Part shown: piece by piece, positions 53,741-61,799 of the stretch
How positions within the stretch are numbered: the first letter of the stretch is position 1
Layout of the letters: every line of letters starts with the position of its first letter
Source: Benzoatithermus flavus
GTDB taxonomy: Bacteria > Pseudomonadota > Alphaproteobacteria > Geminicoccales > Geminicoccaceae
Length of the DNA stretch: 64,000 bases
Reading direction: 5' to 3'
Assembly (NCBI RefSeq): GCF_037908215.1
Contig: NZ_JBBLZC010000018.1
Location: 1 to 64,000, forward strand
The notes under the pieces: model-generated
Seen by the model: only the letters and a program-made list of their open reading frames with translations
Database searches by the model: none
Told to the model about the DNA's origin: nothing
Program-made: the position numbers and the translations under genes

Positions 53741-54003
53741 ATGCAAGAAAATTATTTTGGGGCAATAGCTTATACGGTTATCCTGTGTAGCTGCTTGCGA
53801 ATGTGCAATCAAGTTGAAGTAATATCTAGCTTTAACGATATATAACCTAAGATAGAAAAATTCGTTTGAATTTACCGTCTTATTTGTATAACGTTCATTT
53901 CAATCAGAGGATGAAGATCTCTGGGGTCCCATCGCAGACGTCAGCATGGCGTGTGAGGGAGAGGGCGGCCGCCAACGGACCGCTCCACAGGAGGCACGAC
54001 ACC
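53741..54003 (+). promoter_or_regulatory. A+T-rich region upstream of the RTX gene
   Basis: Bases about 53741-53930 are among the most A+T-rich in the window. Candidate boxes are TTGAAG (53814-53819) and TATATA (53839-53844), 19 bases apart, which is longer than ideal. The leader continues to the ribosome-binding site AGGAGG (53989-53994), nine bases before the chosen ATG. An in-frame upstream start at 53866 is rejected for lack of a ribosome-binding site. Confidence 0.45.
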
Positions 54004-56031
54004 ATGCAGGCTGAGACTGCGCTCGGGAGGCGGCAAGCACCCACCGCCTCCCGCGAGCCGGGCGACCTTGCCGAAGGGCAGGGCGCCTGGCCCGCGCGGC
54101 TGCGGCGGCGGGAGCGGCAGGAGTTCGCGACTCCGCTCGCCGCGAGCTTCCTGGGCCTGCTGCTCGTCCACGGCATGCGGTCCGCCGTGGCCGCCGAGCC
54201 GGCCGGAAGTGTACCGGTGCCGGCCGATACCGCGGCGGGTACGGACCACGACCATGCGAGTGCGCTTCCGCCGGCCGCTCCGACCGTGATCGCGATGCCG
54301 ACGGCAGCGCCGACGATGGCGCCGGGCTCGGTGCTGTCTTTGGGCGGGCTGATCGATCCCGCAGCGCTCACTCGTCTTTCCGGTGAGGCGCGCCTGGCCG
54401 ATCTCGCTTTGCCGCATCCCGCAGGTGCCGCGCCGGCGGCGCCTGCGCTTCCCGACGACCCGGCGCCGCCGACTGCGGCCGATCTCTCGCTCGGCGGCGG
54501 GAGCGTGATCTTCGCCGCGCCGTCCTTGGGGGTATCGGACACGACGGCCGGCAGCGACGAGCCGTCGATCGACCCGATCGGCCGCTACTACCAGGGCGGC
54601 AGCAGTGACCAGACCGTCGATCTGACCGACGCGGACGATACGTTCGTCGGTGGCGCCGGCAACGAGCATGTCCGGGGACTGGGCGGCGCCGACCGGCTCG
54701 ACGGTGGCGATGGCGACGACTGGCTCGAGGGCGGAGCAGGGAACGACACCCTTCTCGGGGGGGGCGGCGCCGACCGGCTCGAGGGCGGCGACGGCGACGA
54801 CCGGCTCGAAGGCGGCAGCGGCGATGACCGCCTGCTCGGCGGCGCCGGCGCCGATCATCTGCTCGGTGGTCCCGGGAACGACTGGCTCGAGGGCGGACCG
54901 GGCTACGACCGGCTCGAGGGCGGGCCCGGCGACGACATGCTCGTCATGGACGATCCGTTCGACACGGCGAGCGAGCTGCCACCGGAGGCCGGCGGCGGCG
55001 GGAACGATACCCTGGTGGTCACGGACGGCTACGCGAAGGGGCTCGTCGGCTCGTCGCTGGGCCTGGCGCCGGACGGGCGGGCCACCTTCGTGCTCGGCAG
55101 CATCGACGCCGCCTCGGTGCCGGCGGGTCTCGCCGGCTACCGCCAGCTGGTCGACGGGGACATCGAGAACATCCGGCTCGAAGGCGGTGTCGCGCACGAT
55201 GTCCTCGCCGGCGACGGAGCCAACGTGATCGCAGGCAACGACGCCGCCAACCACCTCTATGGCGGTGGCGGCGACGACCATCTCCTGGGCGGCGGTGGCG
55301 ACGACTGGCTCTATGGCGGTGGCGGCGACGACCGGCTCGAGGGCGGCGGTGGCGCGGATACACTCGATGGCGGTGCCGGCGACGACGTCTACGTGCTGGG
55401 CCTCCGCGAGGCCGCGCCGGATACGATCTTCGACCAGGAGGGCGTCAACACGCTCCGCCTCGAGGGCGCCGATCCGGGCCTGCTCCACGCCGCGATGTCG
55501 GGGAGCGATCTCGTGCTGAGCTACGGCGAGCAGACGGTGGCCACGTTGCGCGACTACGCGGCCGATGCCGGGCATTTCGCCGGAATCGATCTCGGCGATG
55601 GCGTGCAGCCGCTCGAGGATTTCATGACGAGCCCCGCGACGACGGGCGCTTCGACCACGGGTGCCGCGGAGACGGGTGACTGGCTCGCCGGTTTCCTGCC
55701 CGACCGGGCCGGTACGGTCCCGTTGCCCGATCCTTGGACCCTGGCTGCGGAAGCCGCGGACGATTCCAGCCCCGAGGGACCGAGTGGAACCGTGCCGGAC
55801 GTGGATATGGGGGCGGCCATCTCGCAGCCGATCGACACGCTGCAACGGCAGGGGCAAGGGCTGCTGCCGGCGGCTCTGCCCGATCACCCCATCATCGGCG
55901 GCGATCTCTGGCTGCCCGTCGATCCCCTGCCGGATGCCGGCCTCGATCTTCTCGGCCACGTGCCGTCGTCGGACGAGGCGGCTGCCAGCTCGCCCGTCCG
56001 GAGCGCGTCCGAGCGCGATCTCGCCGCCTGA
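54004..56031 (+). CDS. RTX calcium-binding repeat protein
   Basis: 675 residues. The N-terminus is basic with a hydrophobic segment FATPLAASFLGLLLVHGMRS (residues 41-60) ending near AVAAEPAG, so membrane insertion or signal cleavage is possible. An Ala/Pro-rich region follows. Sixteen glycine-rich nonapeptides of the G-G-x-G-x-D-x-L type form two blocks (about 216-314 and 420-464), each predicted to make a Ca2+-binding beta-roll. Between them lies an approximately 105-residue beta-rich segment. The last 200 residues are Asp/Pro/Ala-rich with no enzymatic motif. RTX proteins are usually secreted by type I systems through a C-terminal signal. No HlyB/HlyD/TolC genes are nearby. Function is unknown; a surface or biofilm role is a guess. 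Confidence 0.85.
   Translation: MQAETALGRRQAPTASREPGDLAEGQGAWPARLRRRERQEFATPLAASFLGLLLVHGMRSAVAAEPAGSVPVPADTAAGTDHDHASALPPAAPTVIAMPTAAPTMAPGSVLSLGGLIDPAALTRLSGEARLADLALPHPAGAAPAAPALPDDPAPPTAADLSLGGGSVIFAAPSLGVSDTTAGSDEPSIDPIGRYYQGGSSDQTVDLTDADDTFVGGAGNEHVRGLGGADRLDGGDGDDWLEGGAGNDTLLGGGGADRLEGGDGDDRLEGGSGDDRLLGGAGADHLLGGPGNDWLEGGPGYDRLEGGPGDDMLVMDDPFDTASELPPEAGGGGNDTLVVTDGYAKGLVGSSLGLAPDGRATFVLGSIDAASVPAGLAGYRQLVDGDIENIRLEGGVAHDVLAGDGANVIAGNDAANHLYGGGGDDHLLGGGGDDWLYGGGGDDRLEGGGGADTLDGGAGDDVYVLGLREAAPDTIFDQEGVNTLRLEGADPGLLHAAMSGSDLVLSYGEQTVATLRDYAADAGHFAGIDLGDGVQPLEDFMTSPATTGASTTGAAETGDWLAGFLPDRAGTVPLPDPWTLAAEAADDSSPEGPSGTVPDVDMGAAISQPIDTLQRQGQGLLPAALPDHPIIGGDLWLPVDPLPDAGLDLLGHVPSSDEAAASSPVRSASERDLAA
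54649..54945 (+). repeat. RTX repeat block 1 (11 nonapeptides)
   Basis: Eleven consecutive 27-base units encode GGxGxDxLx-type nonapeptides (for example GGDGDDWLE, GGAGNDTLL, GGSGDDRLL). The Asp and Gly positions that coordinate Ca2+ are kept in nine or more of them. Confidence 0.9.
55261..55395 (+). repeat. RTX repeat block 2 (5 nonapeptides)
   Basis: Five 27-base units encode GGGGDDHLL, GGGGDDWLY, GGGGDDRLE, GGGGADTLD and GGAGDDVYV. The DNA units are more alike than those of block 1, suggesting recent duplication. Confidence 0.9.
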
Positions 56032-56219
56032 CGCATCGTCCACTCCCGGATCGGAGGCCGCCCGCGGTTCGTGCTGGCACCGCGGCGGCCGAGCCACTAC
56101 CTTGCCCGACGTGAAATCCGGACTCGTGGACGGCAGGCTGGGGCATGGACGAGCGGCGGAACCATCGCGGACGGGCCGGGACGGTCCCGGCGGGCCGGTG
56201 TGAGGGCAGGAGCTGAGCC

Positions 56220-57230
56220 ATGCTGCGCTTCCTCGCGGCACGGCTCGGCGTGCTGATCCCGACCTTCCTCGGCGTCACCTTCGTCGCCTTCATCCTGATC
56301 CGGCTGGTACCGGGCGATCCCATCATGATGATGGTGGGCGAGCGCGGCCTCTCGCCCGAGCGCCATGCCGAGCTGATGACGCAATACGGCTTCGACCGGC
56401 CGCTCGTCGTCCAGTACCTTCTCTTCCTCGGCCATCTGCTGCAGGGCGATCTCGGCCGCTCGATCGTCACCCGCGAGCCGGTCCTGCGCGAGTTCCTGAA
56501 CCTGTTCCCGGCCACGGTCGAGCTCTCGCTCGCCGCCATGCTGCTCGCCGTCGTGATCGGCCTGCCCGCCGGGATCGTCGCCGCCGTCAAGCGCGGCTCG
56601 GTGTTCGACCACACCGTCATGGGCATCTCGCTCACCGGCTTCTCGATGCCGATCTTCTGGTGGGGCCTGCTCCTCATCATCCTGTTCTCCGGCATCCTGC
56701 AATGGACGCCGGTCTCGGGGCGGATCTCGCTCCTCTACTATGTCGAGCCGGTGACCGGCTTCATGCTGATCGACAGCCTCCTGAGCGCGGACGAGGGGGT
56801 TTTCCTCTCCGCGCTCTCGCACCTCGTCCTGCCGGCGATCGTGCTCGGCACCGTGCCGCTCGCGGTGATCGCGCGCCAGACCCGCTCGGCCATGCTCGAG
56901 GTCCTGAGCGAGGATTACGTCCGCACCGCCCGTGCCAAGGGCCTGCCGCCGCGCCGCGTCATCGGCCTCCATGCGCTCCGGAACGCACTCATCCCGGTCG
57001 TGACGGTGATCGGCCTTCTGATCGGCACGCTCTTCGGCGGCGCCATCCTGACCGAGACCATCTTCGCCTGGCCCGGCATCGGCAAATGGCTGGTCGATTC
57101 CATCGCGCGGCGCGACTATCCCTCGGTCCAGGGCGGGGTGGTCCTGATCGCGAGCATCGTCATGCTGGTCAATCTCGGGGTCGATCTGCTCTACGGCCTG
57201 ATCAATCCCCGCATCCGCCACGCGAGGTGA
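56220..57230 (+). CDS. Dipeptide/oligopeptide ABC transporter permease (DppB type)
   Basis: 336 residues. GGAG precedes the ATG. FLAARLGVLIPTFLGVTFVA and LIRLVPGDPIMMMVGERGLS are the typical N-terminus. The EAA-like loop is DYVRTARAKGLPPRRVIGLH, followed by ALRNALIPVVTVIGLLIGTL and the late IFAWPGIGKWLVDSIARRDY. About six helices are seen. It forms the channel with the next gene, four bases away. The RTX gene upstream is separated by 188 bases in which no gene is seen. No binding protein is in the cluster, so the substrate (peptides, nickel, opines or sugars) is not assigned. Confidence 0.93.
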   Translation: MLRFLAARLGVLIPTFLGVTFVAFILIRLVPGDPIMMMVGERGLSPERHAELMTQYGFDRPLVVQYLLFLGHLLQGDLGRSIVTREPVLREFLNLFPATVELSLAAMLLAVVIGLPAGIVAAVKRGSVFDHTVMGISLTGFSMPIFWWGLLLIILFSGILQWTPVSGRISLLYYVEPVTGFMLIDSLLSADEGVFLSALSHLVLPAIVLGTVPLAVIARQTRSAMLEVLSEDYVRTARAKGLPPRRVIGLHALRNALIPVVTVIGLLIGTLFGGAILTETIFAWPGIGKWLVDSIARRDYPSVQGGVVLIASIVMLVNLGVDLLYGLINPRIRHAR

Positions 57231-57233
57231 GCC

Positions 57234-58145
57234 ATGAGCGAGCGCGCCGAAGCCCTGGCCGAGCCTCTGGCGATTGCGGCCCCCCCGTCGCCCCTGGCCG
57301 AGTTCTGGCACTATTTCCGCGAGAACGGCGGCGCGGTCGCGGGGCTCGTCATCGTCGTGCTCGTGGTGCTGGCGGCCCTTCTCGCACCCGTCCTCGCCCC
57401 GCACGATCCGACCATGCAGTACCGCGAGGCCTTTCTGAAGCCGCCCGCCTGGGCCGCGGACGGCTCCTGGACCCACCCGCTCGGCACGGATGCGGTCGGC
57501 CGCGACATCCTCTCCCGCATCATCCACGGCTCGCGCTTCTCGCTCCTGATCGGTGCCGTGGTCGTCGTCCTCTCCTTGAGCCTGGGCGTGGTCCTGGGCC
57601 TCGTCGCCGGCTTCGCCCGCGGCTGGGTCGAGACCTTGATCATGCGGCTCATGGACATCGTCCTGGCGCTGCCGAGCCTGCTTCTCGCCATCGTCATCGT
57701 CGCGATCCTGGGCCCCGGCCTCGTCAACGCCATGATCGCCGTCGCCGTCACCTATCTCCCGCAGTTCACGCGGCTTGCCCGCGCCTCGGTCATCACCGAG
57801 CTCTCCAAGGAGTACGTGATCGCGAGCCGGGTCGCCGGTGCCGGCACGGCGCGGCTGATGTTCAAGACCGTGCTCCCGAACTGCTGGGCGCCTTTGATCG
57901 TGCAGGCGACGCTGGGATTCTCGAACGCCATCCTCGATGCCGCGGCGCTGGGCTTCCTCGGCCTCGGCGCCCAGCCGCCCACGCCCGAATGGGGCACCAT
58001 GCTGGCGGACGCGCGCGAGTTCGTCTTACGCGCCTGGTGGGTCGTGACCTTCCCGGGCCTCGCCATCCTGATCACGGTGCTGGCCTTCAACCTCATGGGC
58101 GACGGTCTGCGCGACGCGCTCGACCCCAAGCTCAAGCGGAGCTGA
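57234..58145 (+). CDS. Dipeptide/oligopeptide ABC transporter permease (DppC type)
   Basis: 303 residues. An N-terminal cytoplasmic stretch with FWHYFRENGGAVAGLVIVVL leads into helices. HPLGTDAVGRDILSRIIHGS, the DppC hallmark, is intact. The EAA-like region is LARASVITELSKEYVIASRV, then NCWAPLIVQATLGFSNAILD and ALGFLGLGAQPPTPEWGTML. It partners with the preceding permease and both following ATPases; the start is 3 bases after the previous stop. Confidence 0.93.
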   Translation: MSERAEALAEPLAIAAPPSPLAEFWHYFRENGGAVAGLVIVVLVVLAALLAPVLAPHDPTMQYREAFLKPPAWAADGSWTHPLGTDAVGRDILSRIIHGSRFSLLIGAVVVVLSLSLGVVLGLVAGFARGWVETLIMRLMDIVLALPSLLLAIVIVAILGPGLVNAMIAVAVTYLPQFTRLARASVITELSKEYVIASRVAGAGTARLMFKTVLPNCWAPLIVQATLGFSNAILDAAALGFLGLGAQPPTPEWGTMLADAREFVLRAWWVVTFPGLAILITVLAFNLMGDGLRDALDPKLKRS

Positions 58146-58149
58146 GGCC

Positions 58150-59160
58150 ATGCCGGCGACACCTCTTCTCGAGATCAGGAACCTGTCGGTCGAGTTCCGC
58201 ACGGCGCTCGGACCGCTCTACGCCGTGGACGGGGTCGATCTCACGGTCGAGGCCGGCGACGTGGTCGGCATCGTCGGCGAGAGCGGCTCCGGTAAGAGCG
58301 TCTCCATGCTGGCCGTGATGGGCCTTCTGCCCTGGACGGCCAAGATCACCGCCGACCGGCTCGCCTTTCAGGGGCAGGACCTCCTGCGCCTCGCCCCGCG
58401 CCAGCGCCGCCGCCTGATCGGCAAGGATATGGCGATGATCTTCCAGGAGCCGATGAGCTCCTTGAACCCTTGCTTCACCGTGGGCTTCCAGCTCACCGAA
58501 TCCTTGCGGGTGCACGAGGGCCTGAGCCGCAGGGCGGCGCGGGCAAGGGCGGTCGAGCTCCTCGCCAAGGTCGGCATCCCGTCGCCCGCGGACCGGCTCG
58601 AGGCCTTCCCGCATCAGCTCTCGGGCGGCATGAACCAGCGCGTGATGATCGCGATCGCGATCGCTTGCAACCCGAAGCTCCTGATCGCCGACGAGCCGAC
58701 CACGGCGCTCGATGTCACCATCCAGGCCCAGATCTTGGATCTCCTCCTCGAGCTCCAGCGCGAGCGCGGCATGGCGCTGATCCTGATCACCCACGACATG
58801 GGTGTCGTCGCCGAGACCGTCGACCGCGTCATCGTGCAGTATGCCGGCCAGCAGGCCGAAGCGCAGGACGTGAACGGCCTGTTCGCCGATCCCATGCATC
58901 CCTACACGGCAGCCCTCCTCGCGGCGCTGCCCGAGCGCTCGGTCGGGCGTTTCCTGCCGACCATCCCCGGCGTCGTGCCGGGCGTGCTCGACCGCCCGAA
59001 GGGCTGCCTGTTCAGCCCGCGCTGCCCCAACGCCACCGAGCATTGCCGGCGCATCCAGCCCGTGTTCGGGCACGGGCCGCGCGGGCGGGTGCGTTGCCAC
59101 TATCCTCTGACCCGCGGTATCCCGGAGAATCATCCCGGCCGTGCGGAGGCCGCGGCATGA
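58150..59160 (+). CDS. Peptide ABC transporter ATP-binding protein (DppD type)
   Basis: 336 residues. Walker A GIVGESGSGKSVSMLAVMGL, Q-loop MIFQEPMSSLNPCFTVGFQL, signature FPHQLSGGMNQRVMIAIAIA, Walker B LLIADEPTTALDVTIQAQIL and switch LILITHDMGVVAETVDRV are intact. The C-terminal oligopeptide/dipeptide extension CLFSPRCPNATEHCRRIQP carries cysteines that bind a 4Fe-4S cluster in some relatives. It overlaps the next gene as ATGA. Confidence 0.95.
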   Translation: MPATPLLEIRNLSVEFRTALGPLYAVDGVDLTVEAGDVVGIVGESGSGKSVSMLAVMGLLPWTAKITADRLAFQGQDLLRLAPRQRRRLIGKDMAMIFQEPMSSLNPCFTVGFQLTESLRVHEGLSRRAARARAVELLAKVGIPSPADRLEAFPHQLSGGMNQRVMIAIAIACNPKLLIADEPTTALDVTIQAQILDLLLELQRERGMALILITHDMGVVAETVDRVIVQYAGQQAEAQDVNGLFADPMHPYTAALLAALPERSVGRFLPTIPGVVPGVLDRPKGCLFSPRCPNATEHCRRIQPVFGHGPRGRVRCHYPLTRGIPENHPGRAEAAA

Positions 59161-60143
59161 CGGTCGCATCGGAGCGGGTCCTCGCGGCCGAAGGGCTGGA
59201 GCGGCGCTACACGGTGGGCGGCGGCCTGTTCCGCAAGTCCGGCGAGGTGCAGGCCCTGCGCGGGGTGAGCTTCGGCCTGGACCGCGGCCGCACGCTCGCC
59301 GTGGTCGGCGAATCCGGCTGTGGCAAGAGCACGCTCGCCCGCGTCGTCACGATGATCGAGCCGCCGAGTGCCGGCCGGCTCGAGATCGACGGTACCGATC
59401 CGCAGAAGGCCGACGAGGCCGGGCGCCGGCGGCTGCGCCGCACCGTGCAGATCGTGTTCCAGAATCCTTATGGCTCGCTCAACCCGCGCCGGAAGATCGG
59501 CGACATCCTCGAGGAGCCTCTGGTCATCAACAGCGACGCGGACCGGACGGCGCGGGCCGAGGCCGTGCGCGAGATGATGCGGCGGGTAGGCCTGCGCCCC
59601 GAGCAGGCGCGACGCTATCCGCACATGTTCTCGGGCGGCCAGCGCCAGCGTATCGCCATCGCCCGGGCGCTGATGCTCCGGCCCAAGATCGTGGTGCTGG
59701 ACGAGCCGGTCTCGGCCCTCGACCTCTCGATCCAGGCGCAGGTTCTGAACCTTCTGGTCGAGCTCCAGGACGAATTCCGGCTCGCCTATCTCTTCATCGC
59801 CCACAACCTCTCGGTCGTGCGCCATTTCGCCGATGAGGTCATGGTGATGTATCTCGGCCGGGCGGTGGAGCAGGGCAGCCGCGATGCGGTATTCGAGGCA
59901 CCGCAGCATCCCTATACACGAGCGCTCCTGGCCGCGAGCCCGGTGGCCGACCCGTCGCGGCGCGGCGAGCGCACGAAGCTCTCGGGCGAGCTGCCCTCGC
60001 CCTTGAACCCGCCGCCCGGCTGCGTCTTCCACCCGCGCTGCCCGCTCGCCAACGCCCGCTGCCGGGCCGAGGTGCCGCGGCTGCAGATGCTGAACGGCCG
60101 GCTCGTGGCCTGCCATGCCGTCGAGGAGGGACGGGCGGCATGA
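59157..60143 (+). CDS. Peptide ABC transporter ATP-binding protein (DppF type)
   Basis: 328 residues from the ATG at 59157 in the ATGA overlap. It has the same motif set: AVVGESGCGKSTLARVVTMI, IVFQNPYGSLNPRRKIGDIL, YPHMFSGGQRQRIAIARALM, IVVLDEPVSALDLSIQAQVL and YLFIAHNLSVVRHFADEV. The C-terminal CVFHPRCPLANARCRAEVP motif is present. It forms a heterodimer with DppD. A longer upstream frame that overlaps dppD was discarded. It is the last gene of the operon. Confidence 0.95.
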   Translation: MTVASERVLAAEGLERRYTVGGGLFRKSGEVQALRGVSFGLDRGRTLAVVGESGCGKSTLARVVTMIEPPSAGRLEIDGTDPQKADEAGRRRLRRTVQIVFQNPYGSLNPRRKIGDILEEPLVINSDADRTARAEAVREMMRRVGLRPEQARRYPHMFSGGQRQRIAIARALMLRPKIVVLDEPVSALDLSIQAQVLNLLVELQDEFRLAYLFIAHNLSVVRHFADEVMVMYLGRAVEQGSRDAVFEAPQHPYTRALLAASPVADPSRRGERTKLSGELPSPLNPPPGCVFHPRCPLANARCRAEVPRLQMLNGRLVACHAVEEGRAA

Positions 60144-60230
60144 TGGCTACAACGCCCTGTTGATTCCGACTTGCCGGTTCTCATTCAGGACGACAGTCTG
60201 GAGGTCAGCGGGCAATCGGTCGCCGCGCGC

Positions 60231-60502
60231 ATGGTGTGGGATCCGGACGTGAAGCGTTCGATCATCGGCGCCTTGGACGTGCTGAGCAGTCTCCTCGCCG
60301 TCCTGATGCTGCTGGCAGGCACCGTGATCGGTGGCCGCGCTGGAGCGGTAGAAGGGGCTGCGATCGTCGGGCCGTGGCGGGGTTCCTCATCAGCTTTGTC
60401 GTCGTCATGATAATGTTCGGGACGCTGTTCCTCCTGCTGGAGATCAACGGCAACTTGCGCGCCATCCGCACGGCGCTCACCGAAGCGCAGCGGCCCGAAT
60501 AG
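60231..60502 (+). pseudogene. Frameshifted small two-helix membrane protein
   Basis: Frame one (ATG 60231) encodes MVWDPDVKRSIIGALDVLSS, a hydrophobic helix and a Gly/Ala-rich turn up to about 60370, then runs into a stop. Frame two, one base back, continues the same style of protein: VAGFLISFVVVMIMFGTLFL, then LLEINGNLRAIRTALTEAQR to the TGA at 60500-60502. Together they read as one protein of about 90 residues with two membrane helices. One extra base at 60368-60373 (GGGCC) restores it. Family unknown. It may be a pseudogene, an assembly error, or a recoded gene; a similar break occurs at 61276-61285. Confidence 0.6.
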
Positions 60503-60637
60503 CCGGCATCCGCTTCTGGTGCCGCGTATCATCATGGATGCAGGCGAGGCTTCGACACACCCATACGGGATTGTCGTGATGCAGCGCCGTCTCGGCAGGA
60601 TGACGAGGCGGCCACTCGAGAAGGGAGGGTCAGCCGG

Positions 60638-61138
60638 ATGCGCTTCTTCCGCGACCTCACGCTGCTCGTCCTCGCCCTCGGCGGGGCCATCGGCTTCAGC
60701 CAGGTACCGCGCTTCGTGCAGGAGTACGAGCAGCGGCTGGGCGGCGCGCTGCAGGAGGCACGGCGGCAGCTCGGCCGCTTCGATGCGCTCGCCCAAGGCG
60801 AGGGCCTGCCGCTGGAGGCGCTGGGGCGGAGGCTCGAGCGGAGCGCCGACCCGGCCGTGGCCGGAATGGGGCGGGTCGTGGCCGAGCAGGCCGGGCGTGT
60901 CGAGAGCCTGACCCGGCAGGCGGAGGCGCTGGGTGGGGCGAGCCGGTTCCTGAAGCCCCTCGTCCTCCTCCGGCACCACGACACGGAACTCCTGGCCGCG
61001 ACCTGGGCCAAGTACGAGTACACGCTCACCCTCGACGTCGGCTTCGCCGCGCTCGGGGCGTTGGTAGGGCTTCTCCTCAATGCCCTGCTTTGGGCGAGGC
61101 CGGGGCGGCGTGCGGCGCAGCCGTTGGCGCGCTCGTAA
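60638..61138 (+). CDS. DUF2937 family membrane protein
   Basis: 166 residues. Hydrophobic ends (FFRDLTLLVLALGGAIGFSQ and VGFAALGALVGLLLNALLWA) flank a periplasmic helical domain: VPRFVQEYEQRLGGALQEAR, LEALGRRLERSADPAVAGMG and FLKPLVLLRHHDTELLAATW with AKYEYTLTL. This is the DUF2937 pattern (formerly compared with signal-peptide-like proteins). Function is unknown. The start follows GAGAAGGGAGG. It lies between the two frameshifted genes, with intergenic DNA of 135 bases before it and 30 after. Confidence 0.85.
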   Translation: MRFFRDLTLLVLALGGAIGFSQVPRFVQEYEQRLGGALQEARRQLGRFDALAQGEGLPLEALGRRLERSADPAVAGMGRVVAEQAGRVESLTRQAEALGGASRFLKPLVLLRHHDTELLAATWAKYEYTLTLDVGFAALGALVGLLLNALLWARPGRRAAQPLARS

Positions 61139-61168
61139 AAACCGAATGCGTTGACCATGGAAGGCATG

Positions 61169-61401
61169 ATGGAAAACCGCGTCATGAAGGCCTTGGAATT
61201 CAAGGCCAAATGCTTGGAGCTGATGGACGAACTGAACGAGCATGGTGGCTCCATCACCATCACGAAGAACGGCAAGCCGTGGCGGTGTTACTCTCCGTTC
61301 AACCTCGCCCGCGTACTCTCTGGAGTCTGCATGCCGGTGAGGTGGAGATCCTAGGGGATAGCATCGGTCCGGTCCTGGAGGAGTTCGAGGCGCCGCGGTG
61401 A
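61169..61401 (+). pseudogene. Phd/YefM-type antitoxin, frameshifted
   Basis: The first frame (MENRVMKALEFKAKCLELMD, then SITITKNGKP) is the classic Phd/YefM start, with EFKAKCLxLMDE and ITKNGKP. It then reads WRCYS and loses similarity. The continuation, one base back, reads VAVLLSVQPRPRTLW then SLHAGEVEILGDSIG and PVLEEFEAPR, the normal C-terminal toxin-binding part. One missing base near 61276-61279 explains it. The second frame overlaps vapC by GTGA, as an intact antitoxin would. If real, the antitoxin would be lost while the toxin remains. Confidence 0.75.
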
Positions 61402-61799
61402 TCCTCATCGACACGCATGCGCTGATCTGGCTCGACCGTGGGGACTCTTCTTTGGGCAGGAAGGCGCGCACCGCCGCTGCCGACGCGTTGACGAACAGCC
61501 GTCTTCGGGTATCGGCCATCGGCTACCGTGAGGTCGCCCTGTTTGTCGCACAGGGCAATCTCCGCGTTCGTCTACCTGTCGAGCGATGGCGCACGGACCC
61601 GATGCAGAATGGGATTCGCGAGCGCATGATCGACGGCGCGCTCGCAATCGCTGCGATCCAACCAGATGGCCTGCATAAGGACCCCGCCGACCGCCTCATC
61701 GTCGCCACGGCGCTCTCGCTCGATGCCACGCTGCTCACTGCCGACGAGCATATCCTCGCCTGGCCCGGCCCGCCCCGGCGCCTCGATGCCCGCCTCTGA
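61398..61799 (+). CDS. vapC: PIN-domain toxin VapC
   Basis: 133 residues from a GTG overlapping the antitoxin stop. Acidic active-site residues are present: Asp5 (MILIDTHALIWLDRG), Glu45 (VSAIGYREVALFVAQG), Asp98 (KDPADRLIVATALSL) and Asp116 (LLTADEHILAW). VapC cleaves tRNA or rRNA. The usual partner is the Phd/YefM-type protein directly upstream, which is frameshifted here. The stop codon touches the lrp stop codon at 61800. Confidence 0.92.
   Translation: MILIDTHALIWLDRGDSSLGRKARTAAADALTNSRLRVSAIGYREVALFVAQGNLRVRLPVERWRTDPMQNGIRERMIDGALAIAAIQPDGLHKDPADRLIVATALSLDATLLTADEHILAWPGPPRRLDARL

Noticed and set aside
54649..55395. Tandem 27-base repeats considered as a CRISPR-like array or minisatellite
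   Set aside because: The units are in-frame, contiguous without unique spacers, and encode RTX nonapeptides.
53941..56241. A 766-codon frame antisense to the RTX gene, with repeated Val/Ala patterns
   Set aside because: The repetition is the mirror of the RTX glycine-rich repeats; the forward strand has a good ribosome-binding site and recognised repeats.
58470..60143. A long fusion of dppD-region sequence with the second ATPase
   Set aside because: The first 229 codons are dppD in the wrong frame; the ATGA overlap start at 59157 gives a normal-length protein.
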